Shown here in pieces: positions 19,601-32,430 of a DNA stretch of 64,000 nt; within the stretch, counting starts at the first letter, position 1, and every line of letters starts with the position of its first letter. The stretch lies in the NCBI RefSeq assembly GCF_001949145.1, contig NW_019091369.1, forward strand, positions 1,915,807 to 1,979,806, written 5' to 3'. This stretch comes from Acanthaster planci (lineage: Eukaryota; Echinodermata; Asteroidea; Valvatida; Acanthasteridae). The notes under the pieces were generated by a model that saw only the letters and a list, made by a program, of their open reading frames with translations, was not told the origin of the DNA and did not search any database. Made by a program: the position numbers and the translations under genes.

Positions 19601-22336
19601 NNNNNNNNNNNNNNNNNNNNNNNNNNNNNNNNNNNNNNNNNNNNNNNNNNNNNNNNTTTGTTCACGAACTTGGCTCAGTGCACTGCTGACCTCTTTTCAA
19701 TAGGGGCCAGATTAGCATGCAGCGGTGCTGTGTGGCTCATGGCTGCGGTGGTGGAGCGCTTTTGTCCCCGGTGGTAATCGCTCTCAATGCCCCAAACCCT
19801 GGTATACGGTTTCGAAAGAAGGCTGGATTATGACTACTTTTGAGAGTGAAAAATGGCGGTAATGCCCAGCAGCCTGGTCTTTTGTTCGGAGTACGGTCTT
19901 TCGTTACAGGGCCCTGTTTCCTTTGTCCGAGTTCGGAGACCCCGGCCGCCCATATAAACCATACGTCTCCGATCCCGGAGTCCCCCCGGCACGAAGTGGT
20001 TAAACTCTTCAATACGGCTCCAGCGTTCCAATTCAGAAATGATCAACTCGGCTGCCTCTGACAGTTTCCACGCTTACCTCCTTTTCCCGTCTGCTTTCTC
20101 TCTCCTCTACACCTTTGCTGTCCCTCCCTCCCTGTCTGCTCTCGCTGAACCTTCCGCTTAACTTCCTGTCATTCCTGTAACCCCTCGACTCCCCCCTCCC
20201 GTCCCCTCGTAGGTGATACACCGTCGCTTCTACTCTAACCCCGCCAAAGACTCTCCCCAGAAGGTTTGTAAGTCGCTCCCACCTCTTCGTTACTAGTCTT
20301 TTCGTCTAAACACCGTGCTATCTTTAAGCAGTTTGCTGTGCTTGTCAGAGAAACTGTCCTTGTTTTAATTCTCGCACGCAATTTCTGTTCGCCTGATTTC
20401 AAATTGCTTTAGGGCACGTTCCTTCCCCTCACACGCCTTAACAGAGCATCTTGGGGTCGTTCGTTTATTTTCCACCTGCTTGCCCATAATAATCTTACAT
20501 CTGATATGAAACTGGTACATTTTTAAAAACTTAGATTTCGACCCTGAAATTGATGTTTTATTTTCCCCATTGGAGTGAGCTTGTGTGTGAAAGAAGTTAC
20601 TGACCGTCCCTTTCTTGACTGGCTCCGAGTTGCACAATGTTTGATTGGATGGTTTGCTTTTGGTCAGCAAGCATGTGACCGGTAACGCTCAGTTTGATTG
20701 GTCGGTGTGGTGGTTTGAGAAACTCACCTGTCTCATTATCAAAAGGATTGAGTTTGTGAGTTTTTTTGTAATCACTGTTTAGAGACTTGCAACAGCATTG
20801 CATCTTGGTGTAGCGAAAAAGCAACAGGTCTAACTCAGTGCTCAGTTTGGGGTTTTTGCCTTGTTGCCATTGACAGACCTTTTAATGTTCAGATCAGAAG
20901 AAAAGATTTCCAGTTTTGGCTTCTTATTGTATAGTTTTGTGTTCCTGTGATGAAAACCTGGCCCGTGTTGAAATCTTCAAAGTCAGTCAGCCATGTCAAA
21001 ATCAACTGGCTGCAGCTAGGCGTAGCATGCATGTCTATGGGCAGAAGCTGCAGTTAGTAGCTAGTGGCTCAAACGGGCATACATGCCGTTGTCGGCCAAT
21101 GTTTGAGCCCACAGCCAGAGTCATAGACAAAGCCAAGCTCCACCCAAAATGGCTATGCACCTGAAGGTTTTATGCTGTATCAGTATGCAGACTATTCTGT
21201 TTGCCTGCCGCCCTCGACGTTGGCATGCTAAATCAGGGTGCTCAGGCATCACAGCGCCCTCAATGATCCATGCACGTAGCTTATGGAGAAGAGCGATCCC
21301 CTTTGTCATACACGCACACTCCCAGTTCTCATCGCCCCAATCTTCCCTGCTCTCTCCACCTCCCGTCTTCTGCAGGTGATCGAACGGCGGTTCTTCTCCA
21401 GGGATTCTAGCCAGGTGTGTGCACCACCCTTCCACCCGTGGTGACCCCCCTAAGCCCCCCTCCGTCTGGTCACCTCCACCACCACCCTCCCGTTGTCGTA
21501 AGTGGTGATGCTGATGATCGCACGTGACCCATCCATCACCCTCTGGCATGCTGCCATCTGCCCCACCCCTCCCCCTTTGTCTTATTAATTGAATAAAAGG
21601 ATTCTACGTAATGCCACTTAAGTGGCACCCCATGGCTCATGTGAACAGGAACGTATCTCGCTTACAGGAAATAAAGGGTGCACTCCCCTCCTCAAGAAAA
21701 TTCGGACATCTATGATACGGTGTTTTGATTCAAAGTTGAAGCATTCCAGTGTTAAAGCTATGCCAGTTGGGCTGGTCGGCGCCAGTCGGGGACCTTCACC
21801 CCAGCATTCTGCTGTCCGTCACGAAGCTTGATGAAAGAGCCCACCGACGGGCACAAAAATCCTTAAAAATCCCAGAAAAAACAGTAGTCACCATGAAAAT
21901 TTCATGCTTTTACCTGGAAGAAGTTTTTAAAAATTGGAACTCATAATCAATTTGGGAAGAAAAACTCACTGAAAAAGTGATCTAGCGTACCCTTAAGTAG
22001 GTCCCTGGGCCCCCAGCCATAACCTGCGAGACTCCGGTCGCTTCATTCCTTCCATTCGCCATTACTGAATTGTCCCAGCACTAAAACATGGCTGGCTGTA
22101 ACACTGAAGCATTCCCCCCCCCATCCATTACTCGATAAAGATGTCGGATATGTAAGGAATTGATAGGGCCGGGATTACTTCTTGATCTTACCACTAACTG
22201 TTTGAGGAATTTGATAGAATTTCTTCCTGTCTCTTTTTTTTTTTTTGGTTCCCGGCTTCAGCAGCCTGTGGGCAGTCCCGCGGAGAAACGACGATCGTAC
22301 ACCCCGCAGTACATGAAGAGCCTGCACGCCGACTGA
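16685..22336 (+). CDS. RABL3: RABL3, Rab-like small GTPase 3 (middle exons lost in assembly gap)
   Basis: RABL3 is a Rab-like GTPase without a prenylation tail; in mammals it is linked to lymphoid development and RAS prenylation. Visible exons: 16685-16736, 17299-17390, 17755-17872, 18230-18350, then after the gap 20213-20263, 21376-21414 and 22262-22336. Exon 1 gives MATIDLEKVRVVVVGDSG; with exon 2 this completes the P-loop GDSGVGKSS. Exon 3 has ECWDIGGS in place of the Ras DTAGQ switch, as is usual for RABL3. Exon 4 gives GIILVHDLTNRKSHANLRLW. The part with GTKLD (G4) must fall in 18689-19656. The end ..MKSLHAD* matches human ..LKSLHYD*. Intron 3 is GC-AG (donor G|GCAAGT at 17873), needed to keep NGIILVHD in frame. 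Introns 1-3 exceed 300 bases and hold only the repeat at 17571-17740. Confidence 0.93.
17571..17740 (+). repeat. Dispersed repeat, copy 2, with a 20-base tandem duplication at its edge
   Basis: Similar to 2251-2394 from 17591 to 17740. At the left edge a 20-base unit TGGCCGTAACWTGTCCTAAA is present twice (17571-17590, 17591-17610) with one difference. The right end stops 14 bases before RABL3 exon 3 and includes its pyrimidine tract. Confidence 0.6.
18689..19656. other. Assembly gap (968 N)
   Basis: Unknown bases. From the human protein, the missing part of RABL3 (about 90-100 residues around the G4 and G5 motifs) should lie here or just beside it. Confidence 1.
19960..20003. mobile_element. 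Right end of another TTAA element (RABL3 intron)
   Basis: A subterminal hairpin CTCCG-atcc-CGGAG is followed by CCCCCGGCACGAAGTGGTTAA, matching the right ends of the elements in CCT8 introns 1 and 5. The left end was not found and may lie in the assembly gap. Confidence 0.5.
20213..20263 (+). CDS. RABL3: RABL3 alternative exon A
   Basis: 51 bases, phase 0 at both ends, flanked by TAG and GTTTGT, encoding VIHRRFYSNPAKDSPQK. It corresponds to human VIEKRYF.., the start of the C-terminal tail. The donor AAG|GTTTGT is weak. A stronger GTAAGT sits 4 bases downstream (20268) but would break the frame into the last exon. See exon B for the paired copy. Confidence 0.7.
21376..21414 (+). CDS. RABL3: RABL3 alternative exon B
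   Basis: 39 bases, phase 0 at both ends, flanked by TGCAG and GTGTGT, encoding VIERRFFSRDSSQ. Its first 24 bases match exon A in protein (VI-x-RRF-x-S) but differ mostly at silent positions, so the duplication is old. If not spliced, it would read on as VCAPPFHPW and stop, with an AATAAA at 21592, so it could also be a terminal exon. Confidence 0.7.
21592..21597 (+). terminator. Possible polyadenylation signal after RABL3 exon B
   Basis: AATAAA in the last RABL3 intron, about 180 bases after exon B. It would allow a transcript ending after exon B. Confidence 0.3.
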
Positions 22337-25300
22337 ACACAGGCAACACCCCCCTCCCCCAGCCCAGTGACGGGATCGGGAAGGTGAGCAGCACTTTCCC
22401 CGTTGAGGGCGCTCTCATTTAAAGGGCCATCCCAGTCACTAGGTCGCCAACGGGGTTCGGGAACCAGTGCTTGTCAGCTGGCCTGGCGTCAGATCAACTC
22501 TCGTCCCCTGTGTGGCAACATAGCATGCCCTGTCCAGTACAGCACCTTCACGATGGACACTTCCATAATTCATCTACCTTAGGCTTTCTCAATGATGATA
22601 AAAGTAGCTACATCAATCAACGTGATTTGGATGGCCCTTTGAATGGGCCAACCGGATGTTACACATTGATCTGATTATTTGAACCTGGAAATTCCTTGTG
22701 AGCCAGACTTGATGAAGCTTGCATCCACAATGTATATTTCAATATTTGAAACCAGCGACTCTACGGAGAAATCCTTCTCGCAAAAACAGCGCGAGGGCAA
22801 AGTGCACGGGAAATGTGGAATAATTTAGAAATTTGAACAGCGGATTTGTGGTCACAAGAGACAGTGGTATATTCTAGTATTCTGCTCGTTGCCTGAGCCC
22901 CTCAGAGTATTCAATCAACTCTCAGCATTAAATTGTTTGGATACCGTGCCCTAATGCAGGGTGGAATGTGCGGCCGCCGAAAACTACCCAAAAAAAGTGA
23001 CATCTATTTGAATTCTTGGAGTAGAGACAGACTGAGAAAAGTTAACAGAGCAATAACAGGACAATCAGAATCCCCTGTCAGTGTTGATCTACAGAGGGCG
23101 CTCTTTGTCTTCAATAGTAACTTGAGAGGTGCCGGTACAGTTACTGATAGCTGTGGCAGTAGGATTGTTGCATTGAGTTGCAACAGAGGGCGCCATTCAG
23201 TGTTGCCAGCCATTCTAACAATTGCAAGTTGTACGAGTGGAGAGGAGACAGACACGAACATTACGTTAATTATATTATCCGTGTCAATGTGAAACAAGAA
23301 TTGTCATGAAGAAATTTTAAAATGGGAATGGATATCTAATTGGGCCTCGAAACTATGTAGCGTGTTAGTGGCGAGCCACGACAGTGTCAAAAGCCCCGTC
23401 TCTCTTTTTGTTTTCTTTTTTTTTTTTTGGTGCTTATGTAACCATATTTCATTGTAAAATGCAGACAAGAATATATTTTTCTCCGAGTGAAAAATCTCAC
23501 CGTTTTTGTCATATCTGTTTTTATAAATGGTTTTGTCCATCAACATGCATCATTTTTGTGGAGAGAGTAGGACTGAGCGCATGCAGTTACCGTTATAAGG
23601 AGTCTGAGCCAAGGGGGTGATCGATTTCTTGTTTGCCAAAGTCCAAAGGTGCACAGCCCGCGGCAATCATGCCCTCAAAATTAACCACTTTTTTTTTTCA
23701 TTTTTCTCGAACGGGGATGCAAAGTCCTCCCCGTCGGTGAGGAGGGGACGAAAACAGTGTTGCCATGGTAATGTCATCCTCACGGCCGCAAGAGATAATG
23801 GCGCTGCTCTCACGGGGGCTCGCGGATGGAATAATAACTGTCCGTGGGTTTGCTGGGAATTTAAAAAAGTCCTGCCAACCTTTCTTCGACCCTTGCAGGA
23901 TTGTCATTATGATAAAAATATTCATGTACCGTAATTCCGGAACTCAAAATCCCCATATCTCATTTCCCAATTAAGGGTATTAGAGAGTTGAGGAATATTT
24001 GCATTGAGGAAACAGTTGATCCTGATAAGTGACTGATTATTTTTCAGGTGAGCGCGTCTCAAATGTATTTTGATAGCAGAGAAAGACATGCATGAGTTGT
24101 GAAGATAATACGGCCGATGACAGCCGAAGCTTAAAGCAATCATTGTCAGCAGCTTGACAGATGATTCAGTGGGGGTAACTTAAGCACTTTTGACGAGCGA
24201 GCGAGTTTTTATCGTGTGTGGGCTAGAAGGGACAATGTTCCATACGGTTGAACTCGTTTTTATTCGTTCGTAACTTTGACGTTTGTTTGGAAACTTTGGA
24301 CCCAATTTGGATTTGTTTTTTGTGTCGACAGTCAATCGTGGGTTTTTTTGGGGGGTCGTGCACGGAACGTTTTTGTCGTGTTGGGAAGTGACTTTTTTTC
24401 AGTTGATACACTGTGCGAGCACGACGTGTGTGTGGATCAGCCAAATTGATAGCTCGTTCTGATTTGTCAATATTAGTAGTCCCAACCTGAAGTTGAGATC
24501 TTATTGGTTGAAACCTGTCCCAGGTCGAAATACTAAAGCATGTGCTTGTGTTCCCCGAACCGGTCTGCAAATGTGCATCACTTGGAATCTGTTTATAGCC
24601 GGAACTTGGTTACGAGGTATCGACAAGTTTGCGGTGACACCATGTGGATACATTTCTCTTTTGTGAGTGTGTGTGGTTCTTAGAAGAGCCGGGGTTCCCT
24701 CACGAGGTTACGAGGGGAACATCTGTATAGTTGGAACTTAGTATAAATGGAACTTTGTGTAATTGCAACATTGATGGCAAGGATTTTGATTTGGCAGCGG
24801 ATACGCTGTCCTTTCGACTGCATTTATCATTGCAAAAAAAAAAAGAGTTTAGTTTTTAGAACTACATGTAACCAGTTTCTTACACGGAACTCTAGCATTT
24901 CAGAAAGCGCACTCTTTCAGGAAAACCAGAAAAACGCAGGCACTAAGGGCGTGAAATCGGAATTCCACTTTTCCATTTTAAGCCATTGTGTGAGGCTCAG
25001 GGGGTGAATTTAATGGCACAGATATATAACCTTTTTTTAATCTGTTGAGCTCTCCGATTTTTTTCTCTAGTTACCGGTACATTCTGTTGTAGACGGAGCC
25101 ATCTTAACCCCTCTCATTGGTTGTGTGGTGTGTGGTGTTAACATGCATAGATTATGCCGATATTTCTAGGCAACTCCAAAAAATCCATTGGCCCACATTT
25201 GGATTATGTCACCGAACCGGATCAACCATATTGCTGGCTTCTGTAACTAGGCCAACAATCAATACGAGTCGACAGGACTTGAGGAGTTTCCGTAGTCACC

Positions 25301-28300
25301 CCCCAGTATTAAAAAAAAGTAGGTTAAACAGCTGCATGATAATATTTTGGTCGAGGAGGGAAAAAAAAAACGAGCGAGAGTTGAAAATTGTGTTGACAAT
25401 ATTTGTCAGGCCTGTCGCGAACGCGTATAGCGTCGCGTTGCTGTTGATGCTGATGAAGACGTGAAGTCTGAATCCTCCCCCCTAAAAAAAGGAAAATCCC
25501 CCCCCCGGAATTGTCACTCATCACTCACGGCGAAAAAAAGTTACTCGTCAGCATTTGAATGTGCTCCTCATGAACACGACCTCATCCAAGACGGCTTTTT
25601 ATTTCCGACTCTTCCATCTCCTCCGTCAGTGTTTTCCCAACGGACAGTTTCCGTTGACTTTATCGACATCTTCCCGTTTGGTTAATTTCGCTCGGCAAAC
25701 CCATGCACCCAACCCCTCTCCTTAGAAAGAAAAGTCCGGCGCCAACATCTCGCGACTGCCGGTTTTTTTGTTTTTTTTTTCGGTTTTAATTGTTACTGGC
25801 AGCACGTCCAGCATTGATTTTGAAGCGGCAGCCCATTTGTCGCCAGCCGTCCCCGCTCCAGTTCATTTGGATTTCACGCCGCCTGGAGTGCCCCTTTAAT
25901 CATTAACCTGGCCAGCACTTAACACCAATTCGGAGCGGTTAATATTGTACGGACCTAATTTGGCACGGCCCTTCTGGTCCGACACTCGGGGACCGTAGCG
26001 TACACTACAGCCCGCACCATGATGTACGCCGTGCAATTTATAAATCATGAAGTTTCTGCCTGAAAGGCTGCGATGTGGAGTAAATCATAAGGTCAGCGCT
26101 CCCTTTCCGTCACAAACCCAGTTCAAACTTCTATTTATACACATTTGTTGTTGTTGTTGTTATTTTTCAAAGAACCATTGTTTATTTCTAGAGTAGTATA
26201 TGTTTAACCGACTCACTGGATCGAATTTCATTGGTTAAACTTGAAGAATGTTTTTTTTTTGCCCGATCGACAGCAGGTTGAATGTACCCCTATTCTTGTC
26301 AAAACACAGTGTCCTATATTACTGGGATCCGGATCGAGTATCCATTATAGTCAGCGCCAATTATTTATTAAAGTAAAATTGGATATCTTATTTATTTCAT
26401 AATACTGTTGATCACTAGAATTTATTTGAGAAGTTTACAGCATTAATTATCAGTTGTAAGGGTTCCATCGACCCACCACTTTTCCTCCGTTTTCCAACAC
26501 TGTGCACACCACCGACGCAGCAAAACCAGAAGAACTCGGGGGAAAAAGACTTTCGTAAACCGCATTTCACCGGAGCTGTTTATGGAGGAGGGTGGCGACA
26601 TGAGTGTCTCAAATTGTTGGAACCAAAATGGTGGATTGTGTGTCAGTGCACACGGACAGTTAGCACACAACAGCTTCACGCTGTCATGCACTACACACAC
26701 AATACACAACCATTTTGGTTCCAAAGTCTGAAGTTTGCGCTACTGTCTCCATATACAGCTCTGCACTTCACAGGCCCACGGAGCTCTTGTAAATTTTAAA
26801 AGCAGATGCCCGCCCCTCTGGGCTTAAAATAGCGTGTCCACCTAGTACTGATTATTTCTTCCACATGCACGCGATAAACGTATCCACTTTGCGTAGGGTT
26901 GGTTGAGGGCGTTTGTTCGCCTGCTTAATTTGATATGATGGTGTACAGAGAGGTCAAATTTCTGTGCGGAACCAGAGATAATCAATCCTTGACCGGTAGA
27001 GGGCGGTGCAGTTTTGTGCCTTCCCCCTTCTGTCCCAGCTGACAAGGACTGATATCTTAGTCTTCCTCTATAACTCGTTCCCTTGAATTTCTTTATGTGC
27101 TCCGTGCATTCCAAAGCAAGCCACGAGTGAGGTCTGGGTTAGGCCTGTTCAACGACTGAAGCTCCCGAATAGTACTTTAATCGAAGACTTTACACGCATA
27201 CACTCATCACTTTCCCCTCCAAATCTAGCCATTCTGGACTGATGCATCGCCCGTCTCTCCGAACTCCAACCGGCCGAGAGCACAGCACCGTCTCTCCACC
27301 AATCATTAACCCGCCCCGCTCTTGCCGCGTAACTCCCTCCGACACCTCGCGAGCCATCTCGACTGGACAATAGCGATGCGTGTGGGGGGGGGGACTCCTT
27401 CCCAACATGCCAGTCCGCACGTGTGTTCACGCATGCAGACATTACAAAAGCCCAACGATAAATCATCCCCCAACTGGCGCACATTATTTCCCGGTCAAGT
27501 TTCTGATCAAGATAAATGCGTGAGATAAGAACCATTCATATCATTCTAATGGAACTGTACGAGCGTTTGATAGTCCCAGTTAATTTTGCGTAAAATTTAC
27601 ATCAAAATCCAGCGTTGTACATTGCCCAACGAAGTACCCGTTCTGTTTGCTTCCTGCACGTGCGAAGTTATCAAGAAGATAGACTTCATTGTAGATACGG
27701 AAGAATTTCAACAATCGCAATACCTCTTTAATCCTAATGATGCCCCACTCAAGCGAGATTTCCCGCATTTTGCGCTCTAATTCGTCAGTTAGGGCTACAT
27801 AAAATGTGGTTTTTCAGTTCAAGACACAATACCTTCAATGGTCGGCCAGGCATGCCCCCTTCTAAAAACTCAGCCACGTTCGGGCTGTCGAAAAAGTCAG
27901 TGCACTTCTGTGCTGTCTTTTCTTTCAAGTTAAAAATAGCTTTGGAATGTTTGACAGTAAAGGGATAACTGAGTCGTACAGGAATAATAAGATGCTGATG
28001 TGGGGGGGTTACTTGTTGCTAACTAGAACCTATGGAAAACGCTATTTGTCGGTCGTACTTCTGTTTAGTTTGCGTCAAAATGTACCGTACAAGAATGTAC
28101 ATGATGAATCCCGTTTTTTTTGTTTTAGAAGGAAGGTGTGGATTTCGATTGCTGCTCAGTACAGGAATCTTTGTTATTTTTCTTACCGTTTGGAATTTAG
28201 TAACTTATTTGACGGTGTTTCAATTTGGCCTCGAGAGGGCTTGATGCCTGAAACCTCGCAGGAATTTACGGCCCCTTTTCCCTCCTTCGTTAGGCCGAGA

Positions 28301-31300
28301 GTACCGACTGATATCTGTAAACCAGCCGACCATTGTCCGCTTGACATCGCCAATTGCAAAAATGGGCGCATATATCAGTTGATGTTTACGTCGTCTGTCA
28401 TTGGCCGTCCAAAAAAAAAAATCCCCGCTGTGCTCGGCTGAAGGGACGAGTCATATTTTTTTCTGGCAAGCATTAAAATAAATACCGACTGATTTATGAA
28501 GTAATTAACTGCCGATGACTGATGGGGCTAAACACGGTTCACTTTGACGGGAAGGGAAAAAAACAATTCGTGGTGTCGTTTTCATTTTTTTTATTTTTTA
28601 TTTTATTATTATTTTTTTTTTGGTAATGTTAACGAGTTGTGGTGTGGAATTTGTAATTGTTATTTTTCTATCGCAAGTAATTTGAAATGAACAGAGCGTT
28701 TTTATGGCTTTTTCTTGCATAAAGACGTTGTGCAAGAAAAAACCTTTTCTAGAGAATGTCAATTCAAGGGACAGTAAGTATTTAATGTGTTGAAAACTTG
28801 GGCCAACAATACAAGAGACAATGCTGGAAGATATATTAACGATCTCTCGAGTTAAGTCTGTTTTCAACTGTAAAATCCTCGTCTGTCGAGAGTGCCCGCC
28901 CAAGGGGCGGCGTGCCCACTGACAATGGTTTATGTACACCGACAAAATTTCGAAATCGGCAATATCGTGCACTTTAGCCACGCCATTGATTGAATTGGGC
29001 GCGAGAGATTGCGACGCTAGTGCTCACAATGGAGCGCTCCTCCACACATCCGGGAAGAGCTCCACTCGATAAAACTGTGGACCGGACCGGTTTAGTTTTG
29101 GGGGCGCATGCCTGATAACCCCAAATTGGAGTGGGACACGAACTAGGCCACAGTCCCCTGTCGATCAATGAAGTCATGTCTGTCTGTCGGAGCAGCGTTG
29201 TTTACTCACGTTACTTATCGTCTAAAACGGCCAGGTAAAACATCGAAATAGTCTGTCGAAGACCAGACTAGTTCCCTCCTCCCGTCATCATGTATATTCT
29301 GGAAATGGAGAAAAGGGCGCATTCGGTGGGCAATTTACCAACCTTCGTCACTCTTGGCGAAACGGTCGTATAGCGCCACCTGCGGTCATTCTGTTGCCGT
29401 GTCTTTTCTTGATCCTTGGATGTATTGTTGACCTTCAAAAAAGTACAGAGTCGTCGAGTTCGAAGAGTTCAAATTTGGAACGAAAGATCGAGTTCAGTGC
29501 CGCCATTTCCATCTCGGTAAAACATGTCAGATCAAAAGAACAGCTAAATGTCCCCTTTCAGTATGGCAAACGCTATTTATGCCGAATTGCCCTTTAAAAA
29601 AAAAGCACAACTGTGCCAGAAATGGGTTAACTGAAATGGGTCATGTTTTTTAAAAAAAGTGTCCATTTCTGAATCAACAGTGCATCACAAGAGTACATGT
29701 CAAGTCTGCTCGGCAAGTTTAGCTGATCCTCGCTGCTCGGCAATACACGAAAGTGCAACCGCGTGGTTTTGGGACACTCAAAAAATGACGGACAAAGCGC
29801 CACTCGAGTCGACCATAATATCTCCCTCGAAACAAAAACTCCGGCGTATGTGTGTATATTTTCGTGCGTGATGGATGGTTTATTTCTATGGGTTTATAGA
29901 GGTTATCGATCAGATAGGAAAACTTGAAGTGTTTACTCGGTAAAGAACGTGACCCCCGCCTGGTCCCGTTTCTGTCTCTTCCCGCCCGGCCGCACCATCC
30001 GGGTGAGATCGAGTCTCCAGCCCCCACCAGCCCTTGAGAATATCCCCTCGCTGTAATTAAGGTCTGGCTGTCCAGCGGTCATGGCAGATTTCAACTCGTG
30101 TAAACTGCATGGTGGTGGTGGTAGTTTTTTTGGATTTTCTCCCACTCCTAAACTTGTCCAGCTGTCCGTCGTAATTATCACACCACGTGCAGCGTACAAT
30201 AACCAACAAATCTTGAAAAAAGCGGCCAGGGTGTACTGATTCGCTCGCTCTCTGTACCCGTCTGCGCCGGCGCAGTTGTTTTTGTACATGTACATGAATG
30301 ATGTACCGTCCGCGTCCAAACGACAGAACCCATGACACACACTCGCTGACGCATTTATGATCGTTATTTAATGGCTTAATATCGCATCGGCCATAAATTA
30401 TACGGGCGTGCGTTGGAGGGGCTGGCTCTGAATGACACCTCTGATTTTCAAACAGCTCGCCTTCCTCGTTGGCGAGAGGTAATGAATATTCCTGCCGTGA
30501 AGAATGCAGAAATGAATTGGAAATTGCCGCTGCGTTATTCTCCATGTTTTTGTTGTTTTGTTTTGTTTGTTTTGTTCTCCCTTTTGTTTGTGATGCTAAT
30601 TTCAGTAATCGTCGTGCAACCAGGGAGGTTAACTTTCTGGAAGGAATGCACGGAAATTATTTCTGTGTTTGTTTGTTCCCAAATGGGGGGGGGAGTTGAT
30701 CCCTTTGCTACGCGCGTGGAATGCACTTAGAAGTGATCTCTCTCACAAGTCGGCCATATTGGGTTGAAAGCGAGGGTAACCTCATCATTTTGGAAACCTG
30801 AGAATAAAATGAAAGTGATGACATAAGATTTCATTACAGAATGATTGTATTTACGACGATGAATAATTTAAAAGTTGTGATTTGTTAACTCTAAAAGTTT
30901 GAAGCAACATGAAAAAAAATGAAGCCAGGAATGAAGCCCCAACTAGTCTGGCACCACCCCTATTTGACACATTACATTGAATGAGATTGATTCGAAAAAG
31001 TGATCAAAAAAGGCTTCCGTGTCAATAATAATGTTTACTGTGTGAATTTTGCCATAATATAGGCAGCAGTATATTGGGTTCTTTTAAAATGGAATGACGC
31101 CCTCTATCGTTAAGACAGCCACCAGTGGATTTGAGGTACATGCGCAAATAACAACTGCTGTTGTGAGCGTTTGCGGTTTGTGTTTGGAGACACTAAAAAC
31201 AACATCGGACGCTGTAGCTCTTTCATACAACCAAGAAATAAACTCAAAGTACCCACAATAGCTATAGGTTGCCATGCGTGCGCTCCAATCCTGCCACAGT

Positions 31301-31980
31301 GCCAGCACGAGTGAGAGCTCACCGCGTGGACTTGAAGATATCGCATTCACGCAGAGGATGTCATGAGAGTGGCTGTTTGATTGGTTCTGATGAGGTGCAC
31401 CGGGCCTGTCAGGGCCAATCGCAACCGACCTGCTCATAAATCATGTGAGATAAGTCATAATCTAAACACAAAGCCGTGCTAAGAGTGCATACATAAAATG
31501 TCTACATCACACGAAAATGGCGAGCTGTGAAACTTAGAGCAGCAGTGTGGTACCACACTTTTGACCGATCATTTCACTATTATGAAACACAGACAGATTT
31601 TAAAAACCGGGTTGCCTTTTTTGCTCTGGCGCGGTTTTTTTAAAGAAAAGAAGAAAAAAAGAAACTGTTTTCCCGACCAGTAAGTGATGACCATTGTGTT
31701 GTAAGCAAACTTGAGAGGTGATTCTGATACACTGAGTCGTCGGTGACTTCGGATTCCCTACTTTCTTAGAAGAAAAAAACACGTGCAGTTCTTTTCCTGA
31801 AATGTAACTGTGGCTAGCTGGTTTAATACATACTCTCACCATGGAGGAAGGAGTGCTCTCACCAAGCCGATTCTCAGACAGTGTCAATATTGTGACGTTA
31901 GTTTCAAAAATCGCTGTGTCTAGTCGGCGAGCCCCCGAATTCCCAGTGCTCTCCAAAGGTGACGGAGATTGCCCACAAAA
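22337..31980. other. Intergenic territory, first part
   Basis: No gene recognised. RABL3 3' UTR must occupy the beginning. CTCF-like motifs lie at 23088-23104, 23180-23197, 26991-27009, 29370-29388 and 31095-31112. The stretch 25741-26110 is non-repetitive with several TAAT/ATAAAT homeodomain-type cores. An AT-rich low-complexity run lies at 28585-28622. Confidence 0.6.
29370..29388 (-). promoter_or_regulatory. Strong CTCF-like motif
   Basis: On the minus strand the sequence reads ACCGCAGGTGGCGCTA, close to the bilaterian CTCF core (CCASYAGRKGGCRSY). It is the best of several such matches in the gene-poor territory. Confidence 0.4.
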
Positions 31981-32430
31981 TCCTAGCCGACCCAAGCTGG
32001 AATATTGTGCTAGTGTCTGGGATCCGTATCATCAAGATCACAAAAACACGGGGTAAGAAGCAGTCCAGCGAAGGGTGGCAAGATTTGTATGCAAAGATTT
32101 TCGACCAGAAAAGGTGTTTAATGACTGAAAACCTGGGACGGAAATCTGTGGATGAGCGTAGAGCCATCAGTAGGCTCACTTTACTGTATAAATCCCCCAC
32201 CATAAAGTACCAGTGGACACGGATAATTATCGGGTTAGATCCGAAAGAGAGGGGATTGCAGCACGGACAACATCTTCTGTTTCCGGTTCCCATCAATCAG
32301 CACAAAAAGACTGTGACAAATTCTCCTTCATGCCCAGGACCCTTGTGGAGTGCGGAACCATTTGTCGGCTGCAATAAGGGATGCTACAAATATTGATACC
32401 TTCGGGACAAAACTTCCCAGCCTTACATTA
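31981..32430 (+). mobile_element. Truncated LINE, 3' end of a CR1/Jockey-type reverse transcriptase ORF
   Basis: Translation shows the region after the RT domain. RPKLEYCASVWDPYHQD and VQRRVARFV are in one frame, DERRAISRLTLLYK in a second, and FSFMPRTLVE followed by an SAAIRDATN-like block further on. These blocks in this order are typical of the ends of CR1/Jockey-clade LINE polyproteins. It is dead: an in-frame stop at 32054 and at least two frameshifts, with the catalytic RT part absent (5' truncation near 31981). No poly-A tail was identified. Confidence 0.75.

Noticed and set aside
18583-19777. Open frames of 350-390 codons crossing 18689-19656
   Set aside because: They are made almost wholly of undetermined bases and carry no information.
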